The notes below the pieces were generated by a model. That model saw nothing but the letters and a program-made list of their open reading frames with translations, did not search any database and was not told the DNA's origin. From Nocardioides sp. (GTDB lineage Bacteria > Actinomycetota > Actinomycetes > Propionibacteriales > Nocardioidaceae): a DNA stretch of 64,000 nucleotides. The DNA lies in assembly GCF_030150155.1 (NCBI RefSeq), contig NZ_JASLGR010000060.1, forward strand, positions 60,976 to 124,975, written 5' to 3'. This document shows, one piece after another, positions 8,250 through 16,523 of this stretch (position 1 is the first letter of the stretch; every line of letters starts with the position of its first letter). The position numbers and the translations under genes are program-made.

Positions 8250-10481
8250 TCAGGGACCGACCTCGTAGGTCTGTCCGTCGGCGCACGGGTCGGCCGGGAT
8301 GGTCCGTTCCACGCCCCGACGCAGCCAGACCGGGTGCTTGCAGACGGTCTGGACCAGGACGTACTCCCGGGCGACGGTCTGCTCGATGCGGTGGTCGCCG
8401 TCGAGCTTCCAGGTGTTGAACCTGTCCCAGCCGATCACCCAGGTCGGCGCCAGCGACGGCGTCGTGAGGGTGCGGTAGAGCTCGGTCAGGTTCGGGTCCA
8501 TCGTGCGGACCGGCAGGCTCCAGGCATAGGGGTACGCCGGCCGGAGGCGGGTCTCGCCGACGACGTTGGCGTGACTGTAGAGCGAGACCACGGTGTCGTC
8601 GGGGTGCGCGGCCTCGGCCACCCAGCCGCCGACCTTCGTCACCGAGCTGGTCTGGGCCGCGACCTGCCCCGCGATCGGGGTCAGCACGACGGCGGCGACG
8701 ACGCCGACCACGACCAGGGCGCGGGCACTCCACTGCACCTTCCCCGCGTCCGTCGCGAGGACGCCGACCGCCAGCACGACCATCGGGGAGAGCCCGATCA
8801 GGTAGTGCGGCCAGTAGTTCCCACCGAAGACGACCCCGACCAGCTCGACGGCCAGGGCGGCGAGCACGGCGAAGAGCAGCGGCGAGGGCCGACGGAGCCG
8901 GCGCACGCCGAGGATCAGGAGCGGAATCAGCACGGGCAGGAGGCCGCAGGCCAGGGACTTCCAGGCCAGGTCGACGCTGCGGGCGTTGGCGGCGGCCATC
9001 GAGCCCTCCGACATCACCCGGGCCGCGTCGATCCGGAAGCCGTACATCGCGTAGATCAGGTCGCTGACGCCGGTGTTGCGTGCCGCCCACAGGGCCGTGG
9101 CGGCGACCGGGATCGCGAAGCCGACGACGGCGACACCGCCCAGCACGGCGAGGCGGCCGCGTCCGGCCTTGTCGATGATCAGGTGGCCCAGGCCGAGCAC
9201 CGCGACGAAGGCCACGGCGTCGGCGAAGTTCTGCTTGGTCATCAGGGAGGCCCCGGCACCGAACCCGGCTAGCAGCGCGAACCCGACGGCGCGGCGCAGC
9301 GTCGGGCCCCGATCCCGCACCAGGGTGATCGCGGCGGCCACGGCGATCATCGACCAGGTGCTGGCGACCAGCTCGCCGTTGAGGGCGAAGGTCTGGGTCA
9401 CCGGGGTGACCACGAGGAAGAAGGCCGCCAGCGCCGCCCAGCGTGCGGCCCGGGCCCCACGGGCAGCCCAGCCGGCCCAGCCGGCGGCGAGGACGAAGAT
9501 CACGGCGACCAGCCCGGCCACGATCCGGGGACCGTAGTAGCCGAGCTGGTTGGCCAACCAGAACACGGAGATCAGTCCCGGCGGCCGGTCGACCCACTGG
9601 GCGCCGTACAGGTGTCCGCCGGCGCTGTCCCACCAGCGCGCCACCATCGCGAAGCCGCCCTCGTCGGAGAGCAGCGAGCCGCGCAGGTAGAACAGGTGCG
9701 CCACGAAGGCGAGCAGCGCGGTGATCACCACCGGCGTGGCGACCGGGTGGCGCAGCGACTCCAGCCGCCACGACATCACCTTGCTGGCCGCCTCGGTGGC
9801 GACCCCGAGGGTCATCTTCGACGAGCCGGCGACGCGGTCGGTGAAGGTGATCGGGAGCTCGACGATGCGCAGCCCGGACTGGTGGGCGCGCCACAGGCAC
9901 TCGACCTGGAAGCCGTAGCCCGACGTCGTCGTGGTGGCCACGTCGATGGCCTTGAGGGTGGTGGCGCGGTAGGCCTTGAACCCGGCCGTCGGGTCCCCGA
10001 CCGGCAGCCGCAGGACCGCCCTGACGTAGGCGCCGGCGGCACGGGAGATGAGTCGGCGGCGCAGCGGCCAGCCCTCGGTCCGCCCACCGGGGACGTAGCG
10101 CGACCCGATCGCGATGTCGGCGGCGTCGGTGCCACTGACGGCCTCGATCAGGGCCGGCAGGCTCTCGGGCGGGTGGGAGAGGTCGGCGTCGAGCTGGAGC
10201 ACCACGGTGTAGTCACGGGCCTGGGCCCAGGCGAACCCGGCCCGGTAGGCGTTGCCCAGCCCGCGTTCACCGTCGCGGGAGAGCAGGTGCACCACCTCGC
10301 CGTACCCGGGCTGGGCTCGGACCAGGTCGGCGGTGCCGTCGGGGCTCAGATCGTCGACGATCAGGACGTGTGCCTCGGGGACGGCAGCCCGCACGCGGGC
10401 GATCACCTGGGCGACGTTGCCGGCCTCGTTGAAGGTCGGGATGACCGCGACGATCCGTTCACTGGTCTGCGCCAGCGGCAC
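8250..10481 (-). CDS. GT2 polyprenol-phosphate-sugar synthase fused to a GT-C membrane glycosyltransferase
   Basis: The roughly 743-residue protein has two parts. The N-terminal 230 or so residues are a Dpm1/Ppm1-like GT2 domain (AVIPTFNEAGNVAQVI, then LQLDADLSHPPE with the DxD motif). It would make a polyprenyl-phosphate sugar. The rest has about 11 membrane segments and a first extracytoplasmic loop with SDEGGFAMVARWWDSAGGHLY, as in GT39/ArnT-like GT-C enzymes that use such donors outside the membrane. So donor synthesis and use are in one chain. I prefer the GTG at 10481 because GGAGGA lies nine bases upstream; a GTG at 10490 and a longer ORF to 10598 are alternatives. It heads the glycolipid operon, 45 bp before the next gene. 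Confidence 0.85.
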   Translation of the reverse strand: MPLAQTSERIVAVIPTFNEAGNVAQVIARVRAAVPEAHVLIVDDLSPDGTADLVRAQPGYGEVVHLLSRDGERGLGNAYRAGFAWAQARDYTVVLQLDADLSHPPESLPALIEAVSGTDAADIAIGSRYVPGGRTEGWPLRRRLISRAAGAYVRAVLRLPVGDPTAGFKAYRATTLKAIDVATTTTSGYGFQVECLWRAHQSGLRIVELPITFTDRVAGSSKMTLGVATEAASKVMSWRLESLRHPVATPVVITALLAFVAHLFYLRGSLLSDEGGFAMVARWWDSAGGHLYGAQWVDRPPGLISVFWLANQLGYYGPRIVAGLVAVIFVLAAGWAGWAARGARAARWAALAAFFLVVTPVTQTFALNGELVASTWSMIAVAAAITLVRDRGPTLRRAVGFALLAGFGAGASLMTKQNFADAVAFVAVLGLGHLIIDKAGRGRLAVLGGVAVVGFAIPVAATALWAARNTGVSDLIYAMYGFRIDAARVMSEGSMAAANARSVDLAWKSLACGLLPVLIPLLILGVRRLRRPSPLLFAVLAALAVELVGVVFGGNYWPHYLIGLSPMVVLAVGVLATDAGKVQWSARALVVVGVVAAVVLTPIAGQVAAQTSSVTKVGGWVAEAAHPDDTVVSLYSHANVVGETRLRPAYPYAWSLPVRTMDPNLTELYRTLTTPSLAPTWVIGWDRFNTWKLDGDHRIEQTVAREYVLVQTVCKHPVWLRRGVERTIPADPCADGQTYEVGP

Positions 10482-10719
10482 CTCGATCACTCCTCCACGC
10501 CTCGCTTCTCCATCGGCTCTCGGGCCGACGGGACGCTGGTTGCCCGGCGTCGGCGAAGAACGTACAGACCACACCCTGCCAGAAACCTGGGCAGGCACTG
10601 TGAACGTTGAGGCAACTAGTGTTCAGGTTCGTGGCAGGTTGTGACTGTCACGATCCTCGGGATCGGGGTCATCACCCGGTCGTCACCGACCGCCACCGGC
10701 CATCAGCACGGGAGTCAGC

Positions 10720-11394
10720 ATGCTCACCATCGGCGTCTGCGAGGACGAAGAGGCCATCCGCACCGTCCTCGCTCGCGGCCTGCGTCAGGCAGGGCACGAT
10801 GTCGTCCTCGCCCACAACGGCAAGGAGGCGCTGGTCCAGTTCAGCCCGGACCGCAACGTCGACGTCATCGTGATGGACATCGGCCTGCCCGACGCCGACG
10901 GCCGCGACGTCGTCCAGGCACTGAAGTCGGCCGGACAGTTCGCCCCGGTCCTCTTCTTGACCGCACTGGACGCACCGCACGAGCACCTGGCCGGCTTCGC
11001 CGCCGGTGCCGACGACTACGTCACCAAGCCGTTCCACCTCAAGGTGCTCCTGGCCCGCCTCGACGTGCTGGCCCGCCGGATCCCCGAGCGTCATCTGCAC
11101 GCCGAGGGCCTGGTCCTGGACCCGCTCTCGCACTCGGCCCGGGTCGAGGAGCGTCAGGTCCGGCTCAGCCCGACCGAGTTCCGCATCCTGGCCGCGATCA
11201 CCTCGCGTCCCGACGAGGTCGTACGGCGTCACAGCGTCGTTGCAGCTGCGTGGCCCGACGGCGCCATCGTGAGCGACAACACCCTGGACTCCTTCATCCG
11301 CCGGCTGCGCTCCAAGCTCGAGGAGCTGGACTCCCCCACCCTGATCGAGACGGTACGTGGCGTCGGCTTCACCACGGCCCGCAAGGATGGCTGA
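10720..11394 (+). CDS. Response regulator, OmpR/PhoB family
   Basis: This 224-residue protein has a receiver domain with acidic residues EDE at 8-10, phospho-acceptor Asp53 (IVMDIGLPDADG) and the switch lysine in VTKPFH. A winged-helix DNA-binding domain follows (RLSPTEFRILAAI ... TLIETVRGVGF). It should be phosphorylated by the kinase encoded immediately after it; the genes abut with no gap (TGA then GTG). The ATG at 10720 is preceded by GGGAG. The targets are unknown. The upstream 238 bp holds its promoter but I see no clear operator. Confidence 0.92.
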   Translation: MLTIGVCEDEEAIRTVLARGLRQAGHDVVLAHNGKEALVQFSPDRNVDVIVMDIGLPDADGRDVVQALKSAGQFAPVLFLTALDAPHEHLAGFAAGADDYVTKPFHLKVLLARLDVLARRIPERHLHAEGLVLDPLSHSARVEERQVRLSPTEFRILAAITSRPDEVVRRHSVVAAAWPDGAIVSDNTLDSFIRRLRSKLEELDSPTLIETVRGVGFTTARKDG

Positions 11395-12753
11395 GTGATC
11401 TCCCTGACCCGCTGGCGTGACCGGCTCAGCCTGCGCGCCCAGCTGGTCAGCCTGACCGCCCTGCTGGCGGTCGCCGTCGCCGCGGGCCTAGTGCTGATCG
11501 TGCAGTTCTCCCTGGCCGGGGCCGCCACCAAGGCGACCAACCAGGTGCTCGAGGACCGGGCCGCGGCGCTGGTCACCGAGATCCGTTCGGCCTCCGGCGA
11601 CGGGGTCCTGACGGTGCCGACCTCCGAGCTCGATCCCGGGGTCGCGGTCTACAACGACACCGGTGAGCGGATCGCCGGGTCGATCCCGCCCGCGATGGAG
11701 GACGTCTTCGCGGGCCTGTCGACCACGACCTCGGTCGAGGTGCTCAACGACGTCCACGACCGGTGGGGCATCAGGGCCGAGCCGTTCAGCACCACCGCGG
11801 GCCTGCACGGCGTGGTCATCGTCGCCGAGCCCTACGACCCGTACGAGCACAACGAGCGCGCCGCCCTGGCGGTGTCCATCGTCGCCGGCGTGCTGCTGGT
11901 CGCGATGGCGGCCGGGTCGGCGGCGTGGATCAGCCGTCGGGTGCTCAGCCCGGTGCGCCAGATGGCCCAGACGGCCGACGAGTGGAGCGAGCACGACCTC
12001 GACCGCCGCTTCGACCTGGGCGCTCCGACCAACGAGATCCGGGCGCTCGGTCAGACCCTGGACGGCCTGCTCGACAAGGTCGCCGGGGTGATCACCGCCG
12101 AGCAGCGGCTCACCTCCGAGCTGGCCCACGAGCTGCGCACCCCGCTGACGGCGATCCACGGGATCACCGAACTGCTCAGCATGCGTACCGACCTCGACGC
12201 CGAGGCCCAGGAGGACCTGGCCCAGATCGAGCGCGCCACCAGCGCGATGTCGCAGACCATCACCGACCTGCTGCAGCTGGCCCGCCGCGACGGCCCTGCC
12301 CGCCAGGCCGAGCGCACGCCGCTGACCGCGATCGCGGCTCAGCTCCGCGACCAGCCGCTGCCCGCCGACGCCACCATCACCCTGGTCGACGACCTGCGTG
12401 ACCCGCGGCTGGGCGCCCTTGCGCTCAGCGTCCCGGCGGCCCTGGCGGTCCGCGCCCTGGCTCCGGTGGTGAGCAACGCCCTCACCCTGACCGGCGCTGC
12501 GGAAGTACGCGCCCGACTGCGTGACCGGACCGTCGAGCTGCTGGTGCTCGACTCCGGCTCCGGTCTCGACGTCGAGGACACCGAGCGTCTCTTCGACCCC
12601 GGCTTCAGCGCCTCAGGCGGCTCGGGCCTCGGGCTGGCACTGGCCCGCCGCGTCGCCCGCAGCGGCGGTGGCGACGTCACCGTCGCCGAGCGGCACAACG
12701 AGTACGGCGGTGCGACGTTCGCGATCACGTTCCCGGGCTCGGCCACCCGCTAG
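11395..12753 (+). CDS. Sensor histidine kinase, HisKA/HATPase type
   Basis: This 452-residue membrane kinase has two membrane segments (about residues 20-40 and 155-180) around a roughly 115-residue extracytoplasmic sensor. A HAMP linker comes next, then the H-box ELAHELRTPLTAIHG with the phosphorylated histidine at about 245. The HATPase G-boxes are clear only near the end (LLVLDSGSGLDVED and GGSGLGLALARRVARS). The N-box region (VPAALAVRALAPVVSNALTL) is weak for the usual Asn-rich motif, although VVSNAL keeps one Asn. It pairs with the preceding regulator. The TAG stop is followed directly by three 22-bp repeats. Confidence 0.9.
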   Translation: MISLTRWRDRLSLRAQLVSLTALLAVAVAAGLVLIVQFSLAGAATKATNQVLEDRAAALVTEIRSASGDGVLTVPTSELDPGVAVYNDTGERIAGSIPPAMEDVFAGLSTTTSVEVLNDVHDRWGIRAEPFSTTAGLHGVVIVAEPYDPYEHNERAALAVSIVAGVLLVAMAAGSAAWISRRVLSPVRQMAQTADEWSEHDLDRRFDLGAPTNEIRALGQTLDGLLDKVAGVITAEQRLTSELAHELRTPLTAIHGITELLSMRTDLDAEAQEDLAQIERATSAMSQTITDLLQLARRDGPARQAERTPLTAIAAQLRDQPLPADATITLVDDLRDPRLGALALSVPAALAVRALAPVVSNALTLTGAAEVRARLRDRTVELLVLDSGSGLDVEDTERLFDPGFSASGGSGLGLALARRVARSGGGDVTVAERHNEYGGATFAITFPGSATR

Positions 12754-12819
12754 CCGACTTCCGGGTTCACCACCGCCGACTTCCGGGTTCACCACCGCCG
12801 ACTTCCGGGTTCGCCCCGG
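12754..12819 (+). repeat. Three tandem 22-bp repeat units behind a stop codon
   Basis: Three units identical or nearly identical to those at 2169 start at the base after the kinase TAG stop; the last ends TTCGCCCCGG. The repeat sits between the converging kinase and MarR genes and is in the sense direction of the kinase gene. Confidence 0.9.
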
Positions 12820-12833
12820 TGACGACGTACGAC

Positions 12834-13418
12834 TCAGGCGAGCGCGTCGGCGTTGGCTGAGATCACAGCGAGCAACCGGGCCAAGGTGGCCCGGTCATCG
12901 TCGTCGAGCCCTGCCAGCAGCTCGGCGTCCTGCGCCAGACAGCGCGGCATCTGCTCCTCGACGAGGCCCGAGCCGGAGTCGGTCAGCGCCAGCAGGACGA
13001 CACGACCGTCGCGCTCGTGGCCGCGCCGCTCGATCAGGCCGGCGGCCTCCAGACGGGTGGTCAGCTTGGTCGTGGCGGCACCGCTGAGCATGGTCTGCGC
13101 CGTCACCTCACTGGCACGCAGCGGCCTGTCAGCGCGAGCGAGCGCACAGAGTACGTCGAACTCGGAGCGCGTCACGCCGCTGGGCTCGAGCACCCGCTCG
13201 ACGGCCTGGGTCGCCTGCATCCCGATCCGGGTGATCCGGCCCAGCACCTCCAACGGCGCGGTGTCGAGCTGTGGCTGCGTCTGCGCCCAGGCCGAGCGCA
13301 GGCGTGTGACGACGTCGGGGTGCGCGGCGGCGGGTCGGTCTGCCTCGATCGCGGGGTCGGGCAGGGGTGTCGGCACGGCTCCACTGTAGCCGCGTGTGGT
13401 CGTGATTGGCGTGTCCAT
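12834..13418 (-). CDS. MarR family transcriptional regulator
   Basis: This 194-residue protein has a central MarR winged helix (GVTRSEFDVLCALARA, RASEVTAQTMLSGAATTKLTTRLEAAGLIERR, then the wing ERDGRVVLLALTDSG). The N-terminal 45 residues are less typical. It is divergent from an MFS exporter gene, with one strong palindrome between them, the classic layout of a regulator that represses itself and an efflux pump until a ligand binds. The ATG at 13418 lies close to the operator, which suggests a short leader or leaderless message. Confidence 0.9.
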   Translation of the reverse strand: MDTPITTTRGYSGAVPTPLPDPAIEADRPAAAHPDVVTRLRSAWAQTQPQLDTAPLEVLGRITRIGMQATQAVERVLEPSGVTRSEFDVLCALARADRPLRASEVTAQTMLSGAATTKLTTRLEAAGLIERRGHERDGRVVLLALTDSGSGLVEEQMPRCLAQDAELLAGLDDDDRATLARLLAVISANADALA

Positions 13419-13423
13419 CGGAA

Positions 13424-13447
13424 AAGTAGTTTACTGGTAAACAACTT
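13424..13447. promoter_or_regulatory. Palindromic operator between marR-type and MFS genes
   Basis: GTTTAC and GTAAAC arms flank a two-base centre (13429-13442). The symmetry extends outward to AAGT/ACTT with one mismatched pair, giving 24 bp. This low-GC site lies in the 53-bp divergent gap. It is the expected MarR-family dimer site, covering the promoters of both genes. Confidence 0.75.
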
Positions 13448-13471
13448 CTAAAGCACTTTTGAAAGGTCGTC

Positions 13472-14704
13472 ATGGCGACGAAGCACACATCTGCTCAACC
13501 CTCGCTCCTCCACCAGGCCCCCGCCGTCTGGGCCGTCGCCTTCGCGTCGATGGTCGCCTTCATGGGCATCGGCCTGGTCGGCCCGATCCTGCCGACCATC
13601 TCCGAGCAGATGAACGCCTCGCCGACCCAGACGTCGTTCCTCTTCACCAGCTACCTCGCCGTCACCGCGGTGATGATGTTCTTCACCAGCGCGATCTCCT
13701 CGCGGATCGGGTCCCGCTCGACGATGCTGATCGGACTGCTGGTCATCGTGGTGGCCGCGATCGGCTGTGCGAACGCCGGCGACATCAACGGCATCATCGC
13801 GTTCCGCGCCCTGTGGGGCCTGGGCAACGCCTTCTTCCTCTCCACCGCCCTGGCCTCGATCATCGCGGCGAGCGGGGGCCGCACCGGCCACGCCGTCACC
13901 CTGTACGAAGCCGCCCTCGGGCTCGGCCTCGCCGTCGGTCCGCTGGTCGGCGGCCTGCTGGGCGACGTCTCCTGGAAGGCTCCGTTCTGGGGCACCGCCT
14001 CCCTGATGGCCGTCGGGTTCGTCGCGATCGTCACGATCGTCCGCTCCTCGGGCCGACCGACCGAGAAGGCGCCGGTGCTCGCACCGTTCAAGGCACTCAC
14101 CATCCCGGCGATCCTGGTGCTCTCGATCGTGGCGTTCTTCTACAACTCCTCGTTCTTCGTCACCCTCGCCTACGTGCCGTACCCGCTGCACATGTCGGCC
14201 ATCCAGATCGGCATCGTGATGACCGGCTTCGGCATCGGCCTGGCGCTGACCAGCATCGTGATCGCCCCGTGGTTCACCCGCCGCTACTCCCCCGTCGCCG
14301 TCCTGCTCTCAGCACTGACGCTCTTCGCCCTGACCCACATCGTCGCCGGAGTGGTCAACACCCACCAGGCCCCGCTGGTGATCTGCGTGATCCTGCTCGG
14401 CTTCGAGATCGGCGCCGTCAACACGGTGCTGACCGAGATCGTGATGGAGGCGACCAGCCTGCCCCGGGCGATCACGTCATCGGCGTACTCAGGCGTGCGC
14501 TTCTTCGGTGGTGCGATCGGTGCGCCGATCGGGACCGCCCTGGAGGACTCCTGGAGCGGGATGCCGTTCCTCTTCGCTGCGGCTACCTCGATCGTGGCTG
14601 CTGTGATCGTGGTCGTCTACCGACACCACCTCGGCCACGGTGCCGCGCCGGTGCACGAGAGCGCCGAGTTCGAGGCCGACGCCATCACCGTCGGCGCCGA
14701 GTAG
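13472..14704 (+). CDS. MFS transporter, probable efflux pump
   Basis: This 410-residue protein has 12 predicted membrane segments. It opens with SMVAFMGIGLVGPILPTISEQM and has a motif-A-like cytoplasmic loop (SAISSRIGSRSTMLIG) and the antiporter-type motif C region (LGLAVGPLVGGLLG). These are features of proton-coupled drug exporters. The gene is divergent from a MarR regulator and shares its operator, so ligand-induced export is likely; the substrate is unknown. The ATG at 13472 follows AAAGG at a good distance. Confidence 0.88.
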   Translation: MATKHTSAQPSLLHQAPAVWAVAFASMVAFMGIGLVGPILPTISEQMNASPTQTSFLFTSYLAVTAVMMFFTSAISSRIGSRSTMLIGLLVIVVAAIGCANAGDINGIIAFRALWGLGNAFFLSTALASIIAASGGRTGHAVTLYEAALGLGLAVGPLVGGLLGDVSWKAPFWGTASLMAVGFVAIVTIVRSSGRPTEKAPVLAPFKALTIPAILVLSIVAFFYNSSFFVTLAYVPYPLHMSAIQIGIVMTGFGIGLALTSIVIAPWFTRRYSPVAVLLSALTLFALTHIVAGVVNTHQAPLVICVILLGFEIGAVNTVLTEIVMEATSLPRAITSSAYSGVRFFGGAIGAPIGTALEDSWSGMPFLFAAATSIVAAVIVVVYRHHLGHGAAPVHESAEFEADAITVGAE

Positions 14705-14719
14705 TCCCCCTCGCCTCTG

Positions 14720-14754
14720 CTGCCGAGATCCGTGACGAACCCGGATCTCGGCAG
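14720..14754. terminator. 13-bp hairpin between convergent genes, built partly from 22-bp repeats
   Basis: Arms 14720-14732 and 14742-14754 (CTGCCGAGATCCG and its complement) are perfect, with a nine-base loop. It lies between the ends of the MFS gene and the membrane-protein gene, and so can serve both strands. The right arm is a unit of the repeat family; the left arm is an inverted piece of it. Confidence 0.7.
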
Positions 14755-14774
14755 TGGCGAACCCGGATCTCAGG
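14731..14774 (-). repeat. Two 22-bp repeat units overlapping a stop codon
   Basis: On the minus strand the units read GAGATCCGGGTTCGCC and CCGAGATCCGGGTTCG. The TGA of the gene ending at 14770 is formed inside the first unit (CTGAGATCC instead of CCGAGATCC). Orientation is again sense with the gene that ends here. Confidence 0.8.
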
Positions 14775-15567
14775 CGAGGTCGCGACGCAGATCGAGCAGA
14801 TCGATCGTCTGCAGCACCCAGAAGACGGCGAACAGCACGAGCACCCCGATCTCGGTCGCCACCAGCGCGTAGCGCCACTGCCACAGCGCCAGTCCGACCA
14901 GGCAGACCGCGCCCATGCCGACCAGGACGACCCAGTACGCGGCGTCGAAGCGGGTCCGGCTCACCCGCCCCTCGCGCGCGATCACCCGCACTCCCCAGTC
15001 GGTGTTGAGCACCACCACGCCGGCGAACGGGACAAACGTGAAGATCGCCGCCAGCGCATGAGCATGGGCGGCGAACGAGTGCCGGTCGATCGCGAGCCAG
15101 GCACAGCCGACGGCCCACGCCAGGGCCACCGAGCCCAGCCCGACCAGGTTCCACCGTCCGACGCCGCCCGGCCGGCGGAGTAGGCGGAAGGCCACCACGA
15201 CGTACCCGACCGCGAGCACACCGAGGAACGTCGCGGCATTGTTGGTGATCGCCGGTACGTCGGGCACGTGACCGATCTCCGGCGTCGGGACGAACGCCAC
15301 CATCGGCGCCGAGATGCCGGCCAAGTTGAGACAGACGTCCTCGGCGTCGGTGCCGCCCCGCAACGCGATCAGGCACACGCCGATTGCGCTCAGCGCCGCG
15401 ATGAAGACGGGCCCGGCCGCGGTGTAGTAGTACGAGCTGATCGAGGTCTGCCACCCGTGTGCCAGCGTCTCCAGCGCGACCGAGACGGCCAGCGCGAGGA
15501 GCAGCGCCAGGAGGGAACCGCGGACATAGCGGTACGTCGTCACCTCAGGCACCGTCGCAGGGCTCAC
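14770..15567 (-). CDS. Multi-pass membrane protein of unknown function
   Basis: This 265-residue protein has about seven membrane segments (for example LLALLLALAVSVALETLA, VFIAALSAIGVCLIALRG and VLVGMGAVCLVGLALWQW). It has a conserved-looking periplasmic block SISSYYYTAAGP and a cytoplasmic DLLDLRRDLA tail. I recognise no functional family. The gene lies 44 bp behind the PadR gene in the same direction, so the two may be co-transcribed. The start is a GTG at 15567. Confidence 0.7.
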   Translation of the reverse strand: MSPATVPEVTTYRYVRGSLLALLLALAVSVALETLAHGWQTSISSYYYTAAGPVFIAALSAIGVCLIALRGGTDAEDVCLNLAGISAPMVAFVPTPEIGHVPDVPAITNNAATFLGVLAVGYVVVAFRLLRRPGGVGRWNLVGLGSVALAWAVGCAWLAIDRHSFAAHAHALAAIFTFVPFAGVVVLNTDWGVRVIAREGRVSRTRFDAAYWVVLVGMGAVCLVGLALWQWRYALVATEIGVLVLFAVFWVLQTIDLLDLRRDLA

Positions 15568-15611
15568 CCCACCGTGTCTATCACCGACGCTCGGGCGCCG
15601 GAAGGTGCTGC

Positions 15612-16241
15612 TCAGGCCTCGGCGAGCAGCCGGTAGATGGTCTTGCGGGCCTCACGCAGCGCCTCGGTGGCACCGGCGACGACCTCGTCGTTGCCCTTCG
15701 TGGTGCGGATCTGGCGCACCGCCATGTGCAGCTGCTCCAGCTCCTCCCGCAGGCCCGCGCCACCATCGGCACCGGAGTCGTCCCCCAGCTCGTCGAGGGC
15801 AGCGGGGTCGGCCTGAGCACGACCCTCGTCGGTGAGCTCGTAGGCCTTGCGCCCCTCGCCCTCGACGCTGCGCACCAGCCCCTCGTCCTCGAGCTGCTGC
15901 AGCATCGGGTAGACCGAGCCTGGACTCGGCCGCCAGCGCCCGCCGGACCTCTCCTCCAGGCGACGCATCAGCTCGTAGCCGTGGGCCGAGCCCTCGATCA
16001 GGCCTGCCAGTAGCAGGCGGCGGATGTCGCCGCGTCGGCGTCCGCCTCCTCGCGGACCGCGTCCGCGACCGCCCGGTCCACCGGGACCACCGAGCCCGCC
16101 GGGGCCGCCAGGTCCACCGCCGCCAGGGCGGCCACCTCGGCCACCGAAGCCGTGGGCACCGTCGTGCCCGCCAGAGCGGCCGCGTCCACCGCGGCGCCCG
16201 TTTCCGTCATCAAAGTCGTCGTATCCGAATCGGTTGTTCAT
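15612..16241 (-). CDS. PadR family transcriptional regulator with Gly/Arg-rich N-terminus
   Basis: The roughly 209-residue regulator has a low-complexity Gly/Arg/Pro-rich head of about 60 residues. A PadR winged helix follows (RRLLLAGLIEGSAHGYELMRRLEE, RPSPGSVYPMLQQLEDEGLVRSV, then the wing GRKAYELTDEGRAQ) and a C-terminal helix for dimerisation. PadR proteins usually repress their own gene and nearby transport or stress genes. I chose the ATG at 16241, next to another ATG at 16244, because AGGAG lies just upstream. The Gly-rich head resembles an intrinsically disordered region. Confidence 0.88.
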   Translation of the reverse strand: MNNRFGYDDFDDGNGRRGGRGRSGGHDGAHGFGGRGGRPGGGGPGGPGGLGGPGGPGGRGRGPRGGGRRRGDIRRLLLAGLIEGSAHGYELMRRLEERSGGRWRPSPGSVYPMLQQLEDEGLVRSVEGEGRKAYELTDEGRAQADPAALDELGDDSGADGGAGLREELEQLHMAVRQIRTTKGNDEVVAGATEALREARKTIYRLLAEA

Positions 16242-16283
16242 CATCACTCCTGTGGTTGGTATCAAACACTCACGACTATAAGG

Positions 16284-16293
16284 CGATATATCG
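16284..16293. promoter_or_regulatory. CGATATATCG palindrome upstream of padR-type gene
   Basis: A perfect 10-bp AT-rich palindrome sits in an otherwise GC-rich region, 43 bp before the regulator start. It lies inside a wider imperfect symmetry (TCACGACTATA ... TATATCGTGA, 16270-16295). PadR operators are often short ATAT-containing palindromes, so autoregulation here is a reasonable inference. Confidence 0.5.
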
Positions 16294-16338
16294 TGATTGT
16301 GTCAAGACCTATCGAGTGATCGATCGTCGGGACGCACC

Positions 16339-16370
16339 ACGGCCCGCGTCGGCGGAGCGACGCGGGCCGT
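16339..16370. terminator. 13-bp perfect hairpin downstream of hydrolase gene
   Basis: Arms 16339-16351 and 16358-16370 (ACGGCCCGCGTCG and its complement) are perfect, with a six-base loop. It is 154 bp beyond the stop of the hydrolase gene, behind the repeat tract and before the PadR promoter. It probably ends the hydrolase transcript, although no U-run follows. Confidence 0.6.
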
Positions 16371-16391
16371 ACTGGAGAAGGGTCTGTCCGA

Positions 16392-16523
16392 GGGTGACGA
16401 ACCCGGATCTCGGCCGTGGTGAACCCGGAAGTCGGCGGTGGTGAACCCGGACCTCGGCGGTGGCGAACCCGGAAGTCGGCGGTGGCGAACCCGGACCTCG
16501 CGCGTGGTGAACCCGGAAGTCGG
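16392..16523 (-). repeat. Six tandem 22-bp repeat units behind a stop codon
   Basis: This is the largest array of the repeat family in the window. Six 22-bp units run from the base after the TAA of the hydrolase gene, in its sense direction. The two bases after CCGA vary (CT, GG, CT, GG, CT, GA) while TCCGGGTTC is kept, and the spacer alternates between GTTCACC and GTTCGCC. The intergenic stretch 16242-16523 otherwise holds the hairpin at 16339 and the PadR promoter. Confidence 0.92.

Noticed and set aside
16392..16523. Possible CRISPR array
   Set aside because: The 22-bp units abut with no spacers, there are no cas genes, and the same units occur at five other gene ends.
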